Source: Anaerococcus tetradius ATCC 35098
GTDB lineage: Bacteria; Bacillota; Clostridia; Tissierellales; Peptoniphilaceae
Direction of reading: 5' to 3'
Assembly (NCBI RefSeq): GCF_000159095.1
Contig: NZ_GG666296.1
Span: forward strand, 60,319-124,318
Length of the DNA: 64,000 nt
Below, piece after piece: positions 1 to 9,821 of this stretch (the stretch's first letter is position 1; every line of letters begins with the position of its first letter). Under the pieces are notes generated by a model, which ran no database searches, was not told the origin of the DNA, and worked only from the letters and a program-made list of their open reading frames with translations. A program made the translations under genes and the position numbers.

Positions 1-49
1 AAAAAAATCGTGCTGACAGAAGTATCATTTACTTCTACCAACACGATTT
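1..49 (-). terminator. Intrinsic terminator of the gyrase-sigma operon
   Basis: On the minus strand a stem of about 20 bp (AAATCGTG pairing with CACGATTT, continued by AGAAGTA with TACTTCT around a short AATGA loop) is followed by a run of seven T. It begins two bases after the sigma-factor stop codon, so it ends the operon that includes rsbV, rsbW and the sigma gene. Confidence 0.88.
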
Positions 50-50
50 A

Positions 51-821
51 TTATAGGCCCATCTTTTCTAGCTCTATGCTAAATTTTTGTAAGATTTTTT
101 TCTCAATTCTAGATACTGTCATCTGGCTTATATCCAAACTATTAGCTATGTCAACTTGGGTTCTTCCTTCGTAGTATCTTAGTTCCAAGATTTCTTTTTC
201 TAGGTCGTTTAATCTTTCCATTGATTTGTCTATTAGGTCTTTTAGCTCTATCGAATCGAAGTTTTTGTCTTCTTCTCCTATCATATCGGATAGGTCGACA
301 GCATTTTCTCCTTTTTGGACTTGGTATTTCATATCCAAGGATTGAGGAGTGTAGACCTTACTTGCTTCCATGGTTTCAAGGATTGTTTCCTCATCTTCTC
401 CTAGATAGTCTGCTATGTCAGCTACTGTAGGGGTTCTCTGGAGTTCTTGGGGTAGGATTTTTTTTGCAGTATTTATTTTCTTATAGAGATTTTGTATTCT
501 CCTAGGTACTCTTATTACCCAACCCTTGTCCCTAAAGTATCTTTTTAACTCGCCCATTATGGTTGGGGTTGCAAAGGATGAGAAGGCAAAGCCCTTGGAT
601 GGGTCGTATCTTTCGATTGCATATATTAGACCGAGGCTTGCCACTTGGTAGAGGTCGTCTTTTTCGATTCCCTTGCCGACATATTTGTTGGAGAGGATAT
701 CGACTATATACATATGTTCTTCTATAAGCTCATCTCTTAGTTTTTTGTCCTTGGTTTTGTAATATTGTTCAAATTTTTCTTGAAGAGCTTCTTTGTGCTC
801 TTTTTTGCTTTCTTTAGACAT
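51..821 (-). CDS. RNA polymerase sigma factor, SigB/SigF/SigG group
   Basis: Directs RNA polymerase to alternative promoters. The 256-residue product has sigma region 2 (residues about 35-107, including DLYQVASLGLIYAIERYD and the RYFRDKGWVIRVPRR segment), region 3, and a region 4 helix-turn-helix near the C terminus (TQVDIANSLDISQMTVSRIE). Region 1 is short, as in SigB/F/G. Its start codon overlaps the stop of the upstream anti-sigma gene by one base, the standard rsbV-rsbW-sigB or spoIIAA-AB-AC order. The regulon cannot be read from the window. General-stress rather than sporulation use is only a guess, based on the apparent non-spore-forming relatives. Confidence 0.9.
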   Translation of the reverse strand: MSKESKKEHKEALQEKFEQYYKTKDKKLRDELIEEHMYIVDILSNKYVGKGIEKDDLYQVASLGLIYAIERYDPSKGFAFSSFATPTIMGELKRYFRDKGWVIRVPRRIQNLYKKINTAKKILPQELQRTPTVADIADYLGEDEETILETMEASKVYTPQSLDMKYQVQKGENAVDLSDMIGEEDKNFDSIELKDLIDKSMERLNDLEKEILELRYYEGRTQVDIANSLDISQMTVSRIEKKILQKFSIELEKMGL

Positions 822-1156
822 TATTCTGCCCTTATTGTCATAACTATCTTATCTTCTGAGATAGAAAGTTCATCGCACAATTCTTTAAGGATTAGGTCTC
901 TCATAGCTAGGGCCTTTTCGTTTAAGTCCCTATCTTTTCCTATAACTTCAACTTTGAGCTTTTTTCTTTCTGCAAAGAAGTTTATCTTTATGTCATCACC
1001 CTTTAGCTTATAGTTTAAGGCTTCGGATACGACAACTCTGATATCTTCTACTTCTTCTATGTTAAATTCCAAGTCTGATGCAAGGCTTGCAGCAAAAAGC
1101 CTCATAGACTTAATGTAGAGGCTTTTTGCTGGGATTTTTATGCTTATTTCTTCCAT
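821..1156 (-). CDS. RsbW/SpoIIAB-like anti-sigma factor, degenerate ATP site
   Basis: By position (between an anti-anti-sigma gene and its sigma gene) and by the segment EDIRVVVSEAL this is the anti-sigma factor of the module. Family members run about 140-160 residues; this one has 111. The N-box is altered: Glu45 is followed by Asn48 (E-x-x-N) instead of E-x-x-x-N. The DxGxG (G1) and GxGxG (G2) ATP-binding boxes are absent, and the region after GKDRDLN runs straight to a family-like C-terminal MTIRAE. It may bind sigma but probably cannot phosphorylate RsbV. The reading frame is intact and tightly coupled on both sides, so it is not an obvious pseudogene. Confidence 0.72.
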   Translation of the reverse strand: MEEISIKIPAKSLYIKSMRLFAASLASDLEFNIEEVEDIRVVVSEALNYKLKGDDIKINFFAERKKLKVEVIGKDRDLNEKALAMRDLILKELCDELSISEDKIVMTIRAE

Positions 1157-1157
1157 A

Positions 1158-1463
1158 TTACACCATCTCGAATATTTCTGTAAGCTCAGTAATCTTAAAT
1201 AGTTTTAGGATATTTTCTTTTGGATTTATTATCTTAACTTTCTTATCTTTTTCCTTGTTTATCTTATATATTTTCATAAACATACCGAGACCTGTCGAGT
1301 CTAGATAGTCAAGATCTTTGATATCTATTACTATGTCTTTATCAACTGAGCTTAGGTCATCTTCTATTAGATTTTTGAATTCTTCTTCTGAATAAACATC
1401 TAGGTCGCCAGAAAGTTCTAGAACTAACTTGTCTTCTGCTTGACTAATATTTGCTTTAAACAT
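1158..1463 (-). CDS. Anti-anti-sigma factor, STAS domain (RsbV/SpoIIAA-like)
   Basis: A 101-residue single STAS domain. It carries the signature [12 protein letters not shown] with the normally phosphorylated serine at position 56. In this family the unphosphorylated form captures the anti-sigma factor and frees the sigma factor. The gene starts inside the last codons of gyrA (8-base overlap) and ends one base before the anti-sigma gene, so its translation is probably coupled to gyrA. Because the neighbouring anti-sigma protein lacks ATP-binding boxes, what phosphorylates Ser56, if anything, is unclear. Confidence 0.85.
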   Translation of the reverse strand: MFKANISQAEDKLVLELSGDLDVYSEEEFKNLIEDDLSSVDKDIVIDIKDLDYLDSTGLGMFMKIYKINKEKDKKVKIINPKENILKLFKITELTEIFEMV

Positions 1464-3900
1464 CTTCTTCCTCTTCTTCCAAAGTGCTGTATTTAGTTAC
1501 TGAAACAATTCTGTCTTTGTCATCTGTAAGGTTTTTGAGTTTTACACCTACAGTATTCCTACCAGTGATAGATATATCCCTGACACTTAGTCTAATCATA
1601 TCGCCTGATAGGGATACCATCATTATATCATTATCTAGGTCTACTGGTAAAGTATCCACTACTTTTCCAGTTTTTTCTGTAACCTTATGGCATTTTACAC
1701 CCTTGCCTCCCCTATTTTGGTTTTTGAAGTTGTTAAAGGAAGTTTTCTTTCCATAGGCATTTTCTGTAACAACCAAGAGGTAGGTTTCTTCACCCTTGAT
1801 GTTCATTGATACTACTTCATCATCCTTATCTAGCTTGATTGCCTTAACCCCTTGAGCAATTCTACCCATAGAACGAAGGTCTTTGGAGTTAAATTGGATA
1901 GTCATACCATTTTTGGTAGATATTAGGAGTTCTTCTTCCTTGTCTATCTGTCTAACTGATATTAGCTTATCATTTTCTTGGAGAGATATGGCTATTATTC
2001 CATTTTTCCTTATGTTAGCGAAGTTTTCTGCATCAGTTTTCTTTATGGTACCATTTTTGGTTTGAAGGACTATTTGGCTATTTTTGTGTAGGTCTGAAAG
2101 AGTCATCATTTCTGTGATTCTCTCGCCAGATTCAAGATTTAGGATGTTAATTATAGCTTGTCCCCTTGATGTTCTACTAGCTTCTGGAATCATGTAAGCT
2201 TCTAGAGAAAATACCTTACCCATAGATGTGAAGAATAAGAGCTCTTCGTGGGTATTAGTTGTGATAATCTTTTTGATGAAGTCACCCTCTTTGGTATTTC
2301 CTGCCGCAATTCCCTTACCTCCCCTATTTTGTACCTTGTAGGTGTCGATAGGAAGTCTCTTGATGTAGCCATCCTTGGTTAGGGTTATTAGGATATCTTC
2401 TCTTTCAAATAGCTCTGATATTTCTATCTCTCCCTCATCTGGTACTATTTGTGTCCTTCTATCATCGGCGTATTTTTCTTTGATTTCTGTCATTTCGTCG
2501 ATTATTAGGTTGATTAGAGTTTCTTCAGAGTTTAGGATTGAAAGTAGGTAGTCAATCATCCTAGCAAGTTCGTCATTTTCTGCATTTAGTTTTTCAATTT
2601 CTAGTCCTGATAGGCGTTTTAGTTGCATATCTAGGATGGCTTGAGATTGAACTTCTGTTAGCTTAAATTTATCATAAAAGATTTTCTTGATTTGATCGTT
2701 GTCATAGGATGATCTTATTATTTTGATAATTTCATCTATGTGATCAATGGCTATAATTAAACCTTCTACTATGTGCTTGCGATCTCTTGCCTTTGATAGG
2801 TCAAATGTAGTCCTACGAGTTACTACTTCCTTTTGGTGGTCAACATAGTATTCAATTAGCTCTTTTAGGTTTAATATCTTTGGCTCACCAGCTACTAGGG
2901 CTAGGTTTATAATACCGAAAGTATTTTCTAGTTGGGTGTATTTGTAGAGGTTATTTAGGACTATATTAGGGTTGGAATCTCTCTTGATTTCAACTACTAT
3001 CCTCATTCCCTTTCTATCTGATTCATCTCTTATGTCAGATATGCCATCTACTCTTTTTTCTTTTACAAGGTCAGCTATTTTTTCTATTAATCTTGCCTTG
3101 TTTACCTGATAAGGAATTTCTGTTATGATTATTCTTTCTCTATTTTTCTTAAAGGGTTCAATTTTTGCTACTGCCCTTTGCTTAATCTTGCCCCTACCAG
3201 TCTTATAGGCTTCTTTTATGCCTGACTTACCTAAGATTAGGGCGCCTGTTGGAAAGTCTGGTCCAGGTATTATTTCTATGAGATCATCTATGGATATTTC
3301 TGGATCTTTCATGTAGGCTATGCATGCGTCTATGGCCTCACCTAGATTGTGAGGAGCCATGTTTGTCGCCATACCTACAGCTATACCATTTGACCCATTT
3401 ACAAGTAGGTTTGGAAATCTTGATGGAAGGACTGTTGGCTCTAATTCTTCTTCATCGAAGTTTGGCATAAAGTCAACTGTGTCTTTGCCTATATCCCTTA
3501 GCATTTCCTTGGCAATCTTACTCATCCTAACTTCTGTATAACGCATGGCTGCGGCAGCATCCCCGTCTATGGAACCGAAGTTACCTTGGCCTTGGGCAAG
3601 GGGATATCTGGTTGAGAAGTCTTGGGCAAGTCTTACTAGGGCATCATAGATTGCTGAGTCGCCGTGAGGGTGAAATTTACCCATTACATCTCCGACTACC
3701 CTGGCTGATTTTCTGGTTGGTTTGTTTGGATCAAGGCCTAGAAGTTGCATATCATAGAGGATTCTTCTATGAACTGGTTTTAGACCATCACGCACATCTG
3801 GTAGGGCTCTTGCTACTATTACAGACATTGAGTATTCAAGATAAGATGATTTCATCTTGCTCTCAAGGTCTATATTCATTATATTCTGATTTTCTGTCAT
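1456..3900 (-). CDS. gyrA: DNA gyrase subunit A
   Basis: Breakage-reunion subunit of gyrase, which introduces negative supercoils with GyrB. The 814-residue protein has the winged-helix domain with catalytic Tyr121 ([11 protein letters not shown]). Quinolone-determining positions are wild type: Ser82 and Asp86, equivalent to E. coli Ser83/Asp87. A C-terminal beta-pinwheel carries the GyrA box as QNRGGKG (about residue 530), with a second QNRGGKG near residue 748. It starts 8 bases after gyrB and its end overlaps the anti-anti-sigma gene. Length is normal for Firmicutes. Confidence 0.98.
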   Translation of the reverse strand: MTENQNIMNIDLESKMKSSYLEYSMSVIVARALPDVRDGLKPVHRRILYDMQLLGLDPNKPTRKSARVVGDVMGKFHPHGDSAIYDALVRLAQDFSTRYPLAQGQGNFGSIDGDAAAAMRYTEVRMSKIAKEMLRDIGKDTVDFMPNFDEEELEPTVLPSRFPNLLVNGSNGIAVGMATNMAPHNLGEAIDACIAYMKDPEISIDDLIEIIPGPDFPTGALILGKSGIKEAYKTGRGKIKQRAVAKIEPFKKNRERIIITEIPYQVNKARLIEKIADLVKEKRVDGISDIRDESDRKGMRIVVEIKRDSNPNIVLNNLYKYTQLENTFGIINLALVAGEPKILNLKELIEYYVDHQKEVVTRRTTFDLSKARDRKHIVEGLIIAIDHIDEIIKIIRSSYDNDQIKKIFYDKFKLTEVQSQAILDMQLKRLSGLEIEKLNAENDELARMIDYLLSILNSEETLINLIIDEMTEIKEKYADDRRTQIVPDEGEIEISELFEREDILITLTKDGYIKRLPIDTYKVQNRGGKGIAAGNTKEGDFIKKIITTNTHEELLFFTSMGKVFSLEAYMIPEASRTSRGQAIINILNLESGERITEMMTLSDLHKNSQIVLQTKNGTIKKTDAENFANIRKNGIIAISLQENDKLISVRQIDKEEELLISTKNGMTIQFNSKDLRSMGRIAQGVKAIKLDKDDEVVSMNIKGEETYLLVVTENAYGKKTSFNNFKNQNRGGKGVKCHKVTEKTGKVVDTLPVDLDNDIMMVSLSGDMIRLSVRDISITGRNTVGVKLKNLTDDKDRIVSVTKYSTLEEEEEDV

Positions 3901-3908
3901 ATTGCCTC

Positions 3909-5810
3909 CTATACGTCTATGTCTGTAACGTACTTGGCGTTTTCTTGGATGAAGTTACGTCTAGGTTCTACCTTTTCTCCCATGAGAAGGGCGAAGGTGT
4001 CATCAGTTGTGGTTGATTCCATATCTTCTACTACTCTTAGGAGAACACGTCTGTCTGGATCCATGGTTGTTTCCCATAATTGTTCTGCATTCATTTCACC
4101 AAGACCCTTGTATCTGTTAATCTTGTAATTATCTACTCCAAGCTCTTTGATTACCTTATCTCTTTCATCATCTGAATAAACGTATCTTTCCTTCTTGCCT
4201 ACGCTTATCCTGTATAAAGGTGGAAGGGCTACATATACATGGCCCTTATCTATTAAATCCTTCATATATCTGTAGAAGAAAGTTAAAAGTAGGGTTCTGA
4301 TGTGGGCACCATCAACATCGGCATCGGTCATGATTATGATTTTGCCATAGCGAAGTTTTTCTAGGTCAAATTCCTTGCCTATACCTGTACCAAAGGCTGT
4401 AATCATATTTTTTATTTCTTCTGAATTAAGAACCCTATCAAGGTGGGCTTTTTCTACATTCATTATCTTTCCTCTTAGAGGAAGGATAGCTTGAATCCTG
4501 TTATCCCTACCGCCTTTGGCAGAGCCTCCCGCAGAATTACCCTCGACTATGAAAATTTCGTTTTCTCCTATATCTGTCGATTGACAATCTGCAAGTTTTC
4601 CTGGAAGAGTTGCTGAATCAAGGATTGATCTCTTACGGGTTAGATCTCTTGCCTTTCTAGCAGCTTCCCTAGCACGTCTACTTGCAAGGGCCTTATCTAT
4701 TATGGCCTTGGCAGGCTTTGGATTTTCTTCAAGGAAGTTTGCCAAATGTTCTGAAATAAAGGTATCTACCGCACCTCTTACTTCGGAGTTACCGAGTTTG
4801 GACTTGGTTTGGCCTTCAAATTGAGGATCAGTTATTTTTACAGATATTATGGCTGTAATACCCTCTCTGATGTCCTCACCCTGGAGGTTATCTTCGTTGT
4901 CTTTTAAAAAGTTATATTTTCTGGCATAGTCATTTACAGTCCTAGTTAAAGATGACCTAAGCCCTGCCAAGTGGCTTCCTCCTTCTGGAGTTTGGATGTT
5001 GTTGGCATAAGATAGGATATTTTCGCTATAGGCATCTGTATATTGGAAGGCAAATTCTACCTCAGTATCTTCTTGGAAGCCATCAAAATTAGGAATCATC
5101 TCCATTATTGGATCCTTATTCCTATTTAGATAGGCTACAAATTCTGAAATACCTCCTTCAAATTTGAAGCTAGTTTTGAAGTCTTCTCTCTCATCTTCAA
5201 ATTGTATCTCCACTCCCTTATTGAGGAAGGCCATCTCCCTAAATCTATTTTCAAGGATTGTCCTGTCATATATGGTAGTATCAAAGATTTCTCCATCTGC
5301 CTTGAAGGTGATTTTTGTTCCAGTTTCTACCGTATCGCCTATTACTTCTATGTCTTTAGTTACCTCACCTCTAGCAAATTCCATCTTGTAGATGTGACCA
5401 TCTCTTTTTACTTCTGCTATTAGGTATTCAGAAAGGGCGTTTACTACTGAAACACCTACACCGTGAAGACCACCTGATACCTTGTAGGCTGAATCGTCAA
5501 ATTTACCACCAGCATGAAGGACGGTTAGGACTGTCTCCAAGGTAGATTTGTGAGTTGTTGGGTGTTCTTTGACTGGGATTCCTGATCCGTCATCTTCTAC
5601 ACTTACAACATTATCCTTATCAATAGTAACTTTTATGTAGTCACAACGTCCTGCTAGGGCCTCATCTACCGAGTTGTCTACTACTTCATAGACTAGGTGG
5701 TGGAGTCCTCTCTGACTGGTTGATCCTATATACATACCAGGTCTTAGACGAACGGGTTCAAGCCCCTCCAAAACCCTGATATTACCAGCATCATAATTAT
5801 TATCTTGCAT
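3909..5810 (-). CDS. gyrB: DNA gyrase subunit B
   Basis: ATPase subunit of gyrase. It shows the GHKL ATPase domain ([34 protein letters not shown]), the TOPRIM domain ([18 protein letters not shown]) and the C-terminal GyrA-interaction segment ([10 protein letters not shown]). I place the start at the ATG at 5810 ([10 protein letters not shown]), which follows an AAAGGA ribosome-binding site and lies just beyond the recF stop, giving 633 residues. An in-frame upstream ATG at 5837 would add nine residues inside recF and has no clear ribosome-binding site. Confidence 0.97.
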   Translation of the reverse strand: MQDNNYDAGNIRVLEGLEPVRLRPGMYIGSTSQRGLHHLVYEVVDNSVDEALAGRCDYIKVTIDKDNVVSVEDDGSGIPVKEHPTTHKSTLETVLTVLHAGGKFDDSAYKVSGGLHGVGVSVVNALSEYLIAEVKRDGHIYKMEFARGEVTKDIEVIGDTVETGTKITFKADGEIFDTTIYDRTILENRFREMAFLNKGVEIQFEDEREDFKTSFKFEGGISEFVAYLNRNKDPIMEMIPNFDGFQEDTEVEFAFQYTDAYSENILSYANNIQTPEGGSHLAGLRSSLTRTVNDYARKYNFLKDNEDNLQGEDIREGITAIISVKITDPQFEGQTKSKLGNSEVRGAVDTFISEHLANFLEENPKPAKAIIDKALASRRAREAARKARDLTRKRSILDSATLPGKLADCQSTDIGENEIFIVEGNSAGGSAKGGRDNRIQAILPLRGKIMNVEKAHLDRVLNSEEIKNMITAFGTGIGKEFDLEKLRYGKIIIMTDADVDGAHIRTLLLTFFYRYMKDLIDKGHVYVALPPLYRISVGKKERYVYSDDERDKVIKELGVDNYKINRYKGLGEMNAEQLWETTMDPDRRVLLRVVEDMESTTTDDTFALLMGEKVEPRRNFIQENAKYVTDIDV

Positions 5811-5811
5811 A

Positions 5812-6891
5812 CTATTCCTTTCTAATCTTTCCATCAAAGATATATGAAATCTTATCTTTGTCTATATATTCCAAGCTCTTGGTGTTGGTCGCAGTAATTA
5901 TAGTTTGATAACCATTAAGGTTTTCAAGTAAAAACACGGACCTTTTTTCATCAAGTTCTGAAAATACATCATCAAACAAAATGACAGCCTCATCACCTGT
6001 CACCTCTTTGATTAATTTAACTTCCGCAAGTCTTATGTTTAGAATTGCCGAACGCTGTTGCCCCTGGGAAGCAAAGTTTTTTGTATCCTTGCCATTTATA
6101 GTAATCTCAATATCATCCCTATGGATGCCCCTTTGGCTGGTCAAATATTTTAAATCCTTATCCCTTGAGGTAGCGAAAATTTCTTCATATTCTTCTAAAT
6201 CTTTTGGACTTATATCTGCTAGATAACTTAACCTTAATTCCTCTTTAGAAGAAGTTAGGGATGAGTGAAAATCTCTAGCATACTGGTCTATTATTTTTAT
6301 AAATTTTAATCGACTCTTATAAATCCTATATCCGAGCTTACTTAGAGACTTGTCAAAAGCAGCAAGCTGTTCTTTAAAATATTGGGATTTAGTATTTTTC
6401 AGGAGTTTATTTCTCTGATATAAAATCTTATCGTAATCCCTCTTGTATGACTTGTAGGATAAGTCTATCCCTTCTATAATCTTATCAATCAAATCACGTC
6501 TAAGGTTTGGCCCATCCTTTATGATTGCCAAATCTTCAGGTGTAAAAAGGACTATCTTAAACAAAGATTTTAAATCTTTGCTCCTATCATACTTTACTCC
6601 ATTTACAAAAATACTCTTATCCTTATCATTAACTTCTATAAGAACTTCCTTAAAAGACCTTCCTTTTCTAACGGTTCCAGCTAATTTCATCTGACTTTGA
6701 GAAAATCTAACAATGTCCTTATCTCTAATTTTCTTAAAGCTCCTTGCATTAGCCAAATAATAGACACTTTCCAAAAGATTGGTCTTACCCTGGGCATTAT
6801 CTCCGATGAAAATATTTGTATCTTTGTTAAATTCCACACTTTCATAAAAATAATTTCTAAAATTATTTAATTTTAAGTCTTTAATCCACAT
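5812..6891 (-). CDS. recF: DNA replication and repair protein RecF
   Basis: SMC-like ATPase that loads RecA at gapped DNA. The 359-residue protein has a Walker A motif (GDNAQGKTN, about residues 31-39), the ABC signature-like segment SQGQQRSAILNIRLAE, and a Walker B/D-loop (LFDDVFSELDEKR). The start codon overlaps the stop of the upstream S4-domain gene (TAATG), and gyrB follows immediately. This is the canonical dnaA-dnaN-yaaA-recF-gyrB order of Firmicutes. Confidence 0.97.
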   Translation of the reverse strand: MWIKDLKLNNFRNYFYESVEFNKDTNIFIGDNAQGKTNLLESVYYLANARSFKKIRDKDIVRFSQSQMKLAGTVRKGRSFKEVLIEVNDKDKSIFVNGVKYDRSKDLKSLFKIVLFTPEDLAIIKDGPNLRRDLIDKIIEGIDLSYKSYKRDYDKILYQRNKLLKNTKSQYFKEQLAAFDKSLSKLGYRIYKSRLKFIKIIDQYARDFHSSLTSSKEELRLSYLADISPKDLEEYEEIFATSRDKDLKYLTSQRGIHRDDIEITINGKDTKNFASQGQQRSAILNIRLAEVKLIKEVTGDEAVILFDDVFSELDEKRSVFLLENLNGYQTIITATNTKSLEYIDKDKISYIFDGKIRKE

Positions 6892-7097
6892 TATACAATT
6901 GTAATTTCAAAATCATCAAATACTACTAGGTCTTTTTTGTGAAGTTTCTTGCCTGGAATATGGCAAAGCTCACCATTGAGGAGGACTCCCTCATCTTTTA
7001 TGATGTTTTTCGCAAGTCCACCCGTTGGAATTATATTAGTAGCCTTTAGTAGATCTTTAAGGCTTATTTCTTCTGCATAAAATTCTATCTTTTCCAT
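6891..7097 (-). CDS. yaaA: S4-domain RNA-binding protein YaaA/RlbA
   Basis: A 68-residue S4-like RNA-binding protein of the family found between dnaN and recF in Firmicutes. The core reads LKDLLKATNIIPTGGLAKNIIKDEGVLLNGE, the typical S4 helix-loop plus the strand that follows. It lies 8 bases after dnaN and overlaps recF by one base, so it is translated as part of the replication operon. Family members are linked to ribosome assembly; nothing in this copy is more specific. Confidence 0.92.
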   Translation of the reverse strand: MEKIEFYAEEISLKDLLKATNIIPTGGLAKNIIKDEGVLLNGELCHIPGKKLHKKDLVVFDDFEITIV

Positions 7098-7105
7098 ATA
7101 TACCT

Positions 7106-8218
7106 CTAATTAGCAAGCCTTACTGGTAAAACAAGATAGGTGAAATCTTCATTTTCATAGGATGAATTTTCAGGATAAATTAAACATGGATTTAGGGCTG
7201 ATTTGAAGTTTAGCTTGATTTTTGTAGAATCGCAAGCCTTGACACCCTCTTGCATGTATCTTGCATTGAAGGCTATTTCAAGATCAGGGCCTTGTTGATC
7301 AACATCTATAGCCTCTCTTACATCCCCTATTTCAGAATTTGATTTTATTAACATAAGCTTATCAGAAATTTCTATCTTTATTAGGTTTGCCCTGCCAGGA
7401 TCTGCTAAAACTTGAGCACGGTCTAGTGAATTTATAAGCTCTCTTTTATCAACGATTATGCTAGTTTCTGAAATATCATTAATAATATTTCTATAATCTA
7501 TAAAATTCTTATCTATTACCTTGCATTGCATAGTAGTATTTTCACTTACAAAAATCAAATCATTTTCATTCTTATAGAGTTTAGTTTTTGTATCGTCAGA
7601 AACGATCCTTGACCATTCTAATAGGGATCTTTTTGGGATGATATATTCACTATCTTCATAGTCTGTAGGATATTCGAGTTTTACTTTTTTTAGAGAAACC
7701 CTGTAACCATCCAAGGCAACCATATTTAGAAATCCATCTTTAAATTCAAAAAGAATTCCTGTTAGGGCAAGCTTTGTTTCGTCAAGACTTGTTGCAAATT
7801 CAGTTTGACTTATTGATCTTTTTAGGACATCATTATCTATTTCTATAGCCAAAGTATCTGGTATGGATAATTCATTTTTTTCAAAATAATCAAAGGCTAA
7901 AAGGTTAAAGTTTGATGATGAGCACTTGATATTTATTTTTCCATCCTTATTTTCTACAATTACAATATCATTAGGTAGTTTTCTTACTATATTTGCAATA
8001 AGGCTTGCCTTAACAGCCATCTCACCTTTTTCATCAACTACAGCATCTACTTTTGTTTTTATAGCTATTTCGCCATCAAAGGCTTTGAGGAAAAGACTAT
8101 TATCAAAACACTCGAAGTATATTAATTCGTGAATCTGTATATTGGTACTTTTTGAGACAGCTTTCATAGCAATATTTATAGCACTCATTAAATCTTGCTG
8201 ACTAATTCTAAATTTCAT
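7106..8218 (-). CDS. dnaN: DNA polymerase III beta subunit (sliding clamp)
   Basis: Ring-shaped clamp that tethers DNA polymerase III. The 370-residue product matches the family length of three repeated clamp folds, with MKFRISQQDLMSAINIAMKAVS at the N terminus and the conserved end segment YLVLPVRLAN. The start at 8218 follows an AAGGAG site four to five bases upstream. That ribosome-binding site directly abuts the AT-rich unwinding region of the origin, so promoter, origin and leader share the dnaA-dnaN gap. Confidence 0.97.
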   Translation of the reverse strand: MKFRISQQDLMSAINIAMKAVSKSTNIQIHELIYFECFDNSLFLKAFDGEIAIKTKVDAVVDEKGEMAVKASLIANIVRKLPNDIVIVENKDGKINIKCSSSNFNLLAFDYFEKNELSIPDTLAIEIDNDVLKRSISQTEFATSLDETKLALTGILFEFKDGFLNMVALDGYRVSLKKVKLEYPTDYEDSEYIIPKRSLLEWSRIVSDDTKTKLYKNENDLIFVSENTTMQCKVIDKNFIDYRNIINDISETSIIVDKRELINSLDRAQVLADPGRANLIKIEISDKLMLIKSNSEIGDVREAIDVDQQGPDLEIAFNARYMQEGVKACDSTKIKLNFKSALNPCLIYPENSSYENEDFTYLVLPVRLAN

Positions 8219-8441
8219 TGTTACTCCTTAACTTAAATATATACTTAGTAGTATTATTAGTAGGGCCTGTATAAATGTGGATAAGTCTCTTAAAAGTCTA
8301 TATCTAGCTTAAAAGTCTTATTGATAACTTGTGGGTAGAAAAAGGATAAGATAGCTAGTTTTCCACATTATCCACAAGCGTGAAGCAAGAAAAAATCACA
8401 TCCTACTTATCAACATACTTATCCACAGGCTTATTAACATT
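8219..8441. other. oriC: Origin part 2 (dnaA-dnaN gap) with DnaA boxes and unwinding element
   Basis: Three perfect DnaA boxes (TTATCCACA or its complement) lie at 8276-8284, 8368-8376 and 8419-8427. One-mismatch boxes lie at 8359-8367 (directly abutting a perfect box) and 8407-8415. Reading on the minus strand towards dnaN, the box at 8276-8284 is followed by a GGCCC clamp (8263-8267), six DnaA-trios (8246-8263: GAT, GAT, TAT, TAT, GAT, GAT read 3' to 5' on the plus strand) and an AT-rich stretch (8231-8246). This matches the basal unwinding layout described for Bacillus. Confidence 0.88.
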
Positions 8442-9821
8442 TTACTCGCTTATCTCCTTTAGGAGAGCATCTATTTCTTCTTTGAAGCTACCATCTTCAT
8501 CCATTTGTTTTTGAATTTTATCTATACCATGCATGACAGTTGTATGATCCCTATCAAAGGCATTCGATATAGTTACTAGAGAATCTTCTAGGATTTCTCT
8601 AGCTAAAAACATGGCTATTTGTCTAGGATTTACAATTTCTTTCTTTCTAGATTTGCCCTTTAGCTCTGATAGCTTGACTCCATACTTATCTGCGACATAT
8701 TTTTGTATATCATCTATACCAACACGTTTTTTCTTATCCTTAACCCTAGTTCCTACACCCTTTATAGCATCTTCCATAGTAACAATTTCTCTATTATCAC
8801 TTTTAGCATAGGCTATGGCAGTAGACAAGGCTCCTTCCAAATCTCTTATGTTGGTATCAATATTTTCTGCTATATAAAACAAGATGTCATTTTCTATATA
8901 AGCTCCTAATTGGTCAAGCTTTTTTTGAAGGATTGCTACCCTAGTTTCAAAATCAGGTTTACCAATATCGACTATAATTCCCCAGGAGAACCTTGAAATA
9001 AGCCTATTTTCTAGGTGCTTTATCTCCTTTGGTGGCCTGTCTGAGGATATTACTATTTGTTTACCTGTGTTATAAAGGTCATTAAAGGTGTGGAAGAACT
9101 CCTCTTGAGTTCCTTCTTTACCTGCAATGAATTGAATATCATCTATAAGAAGAATATCAACTGACCTATATTTTTCCCTAAATTTTTCATTTTTTGTCGA
9201 CCTTAGGGCTGAAATCATCTCGTTGGTAAATTTCTCGCTTGATAAGTACATTACATAAGCATCATCCCTATTATCAAGGATTTCGTGGGCTATTGCCTGC
9301 ATCAAGTGGGTCTTACCTAGGCCGCTTTCCCCATAAATAAAGAGAGGATTGTAAAGTCTTGCCTGAGATTTGTTAGAAATATTTTCTGCAACAGCCTGGC
9401 TTACCCCTAAGGCATATTGGTTGGATTTGCCTTCTACGAAATTTGCGAAAATATTTTCTTCTTCTAGCTGGGGTCTAGGGAAGGATGAAACTTTATTAAG
9501 TCTCATCTGTCCGTCAGGATCATAGTCCTTACCGAGGGTTAAGACCTTGTTGTAATTGTCTCCATCTTTTGCAACAACCTCAATAATTAAATCTTTACCA
9601 GTTTTGCTTTTGATATTATCAAGGGCAATCTGGAGTTGAGGAGCCCAAATCTTATCATAAATAAAAAGTGTATCCTTCTTAGGCACTTCCAAATAAAGGG
9701 TTCCATTGTACAAATTAAGGGGTTTTAGAATGCTAATCCATGTGTCAAATTGCTGACTATCGGTTACATGCATTTTCATTTCATTTTTTAATTCATCTGT
9801 AATGTATTCTAGATTCGTCAT
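8442..9821 (-). CDS. dnaA: Chromosomal replication initiator protein DnaA
   Basis: AAA+ ATPase that binds DnaA boxes and opens the origin. The 459-residue protein has an N-terminal interaction domain, Walker A (GESGLGKTHLMQ), Walker B (VDILLIDDIQF), the arginine-containing segment ENRLISRFSWG, and the C-terminal helix-turn-helix with the signature DHTTVMHGIDKI that reads the box. It is flanked by box clusters on both sides. The start at 9821 follows an AGGAAGGTAGGA ribosome-binding region. Confidence 0.98.
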   Translation of the reverse strand: MTNLEYITDELKNEMKMHVTDSQQFDTWISILKPLNLYNGTLYLEVPKKDTLFIYDKIWAPQLQIALDNIKSKTGKDLIIEVVAKDGDNYNKVLTLGKDYDPDGQMRLNKVSSFPRPQLEEENIFANFVEGKSNQYALGVSQAVAENISNKSQARLYNPLFIYGESGLGKTHLMQAIAHEILDNRDDAYVMYLSSEKFTNEMISALRSTKNEKFREKYRSVDILLIDDIQFIAGKEGTQEEFFHTFNDLYNTGKQIVISSDRPPKEIKHLENRLISRFSWGIIVDIGKPDFETRVAILQKKLDQLGAYIENDILFYIAENIDTNIRDLEGALSTAIAYAKSDNREIVTMEDAIKGVGTRVKDKKKRVGIDDIQKYVADKYGVKLSELKGKSRKKEIVNPRQIAMFLAREILEDSLVTISNAFDRDHTTVMHGIDKIQKQMDEDGSFKEEIDALLKEISE

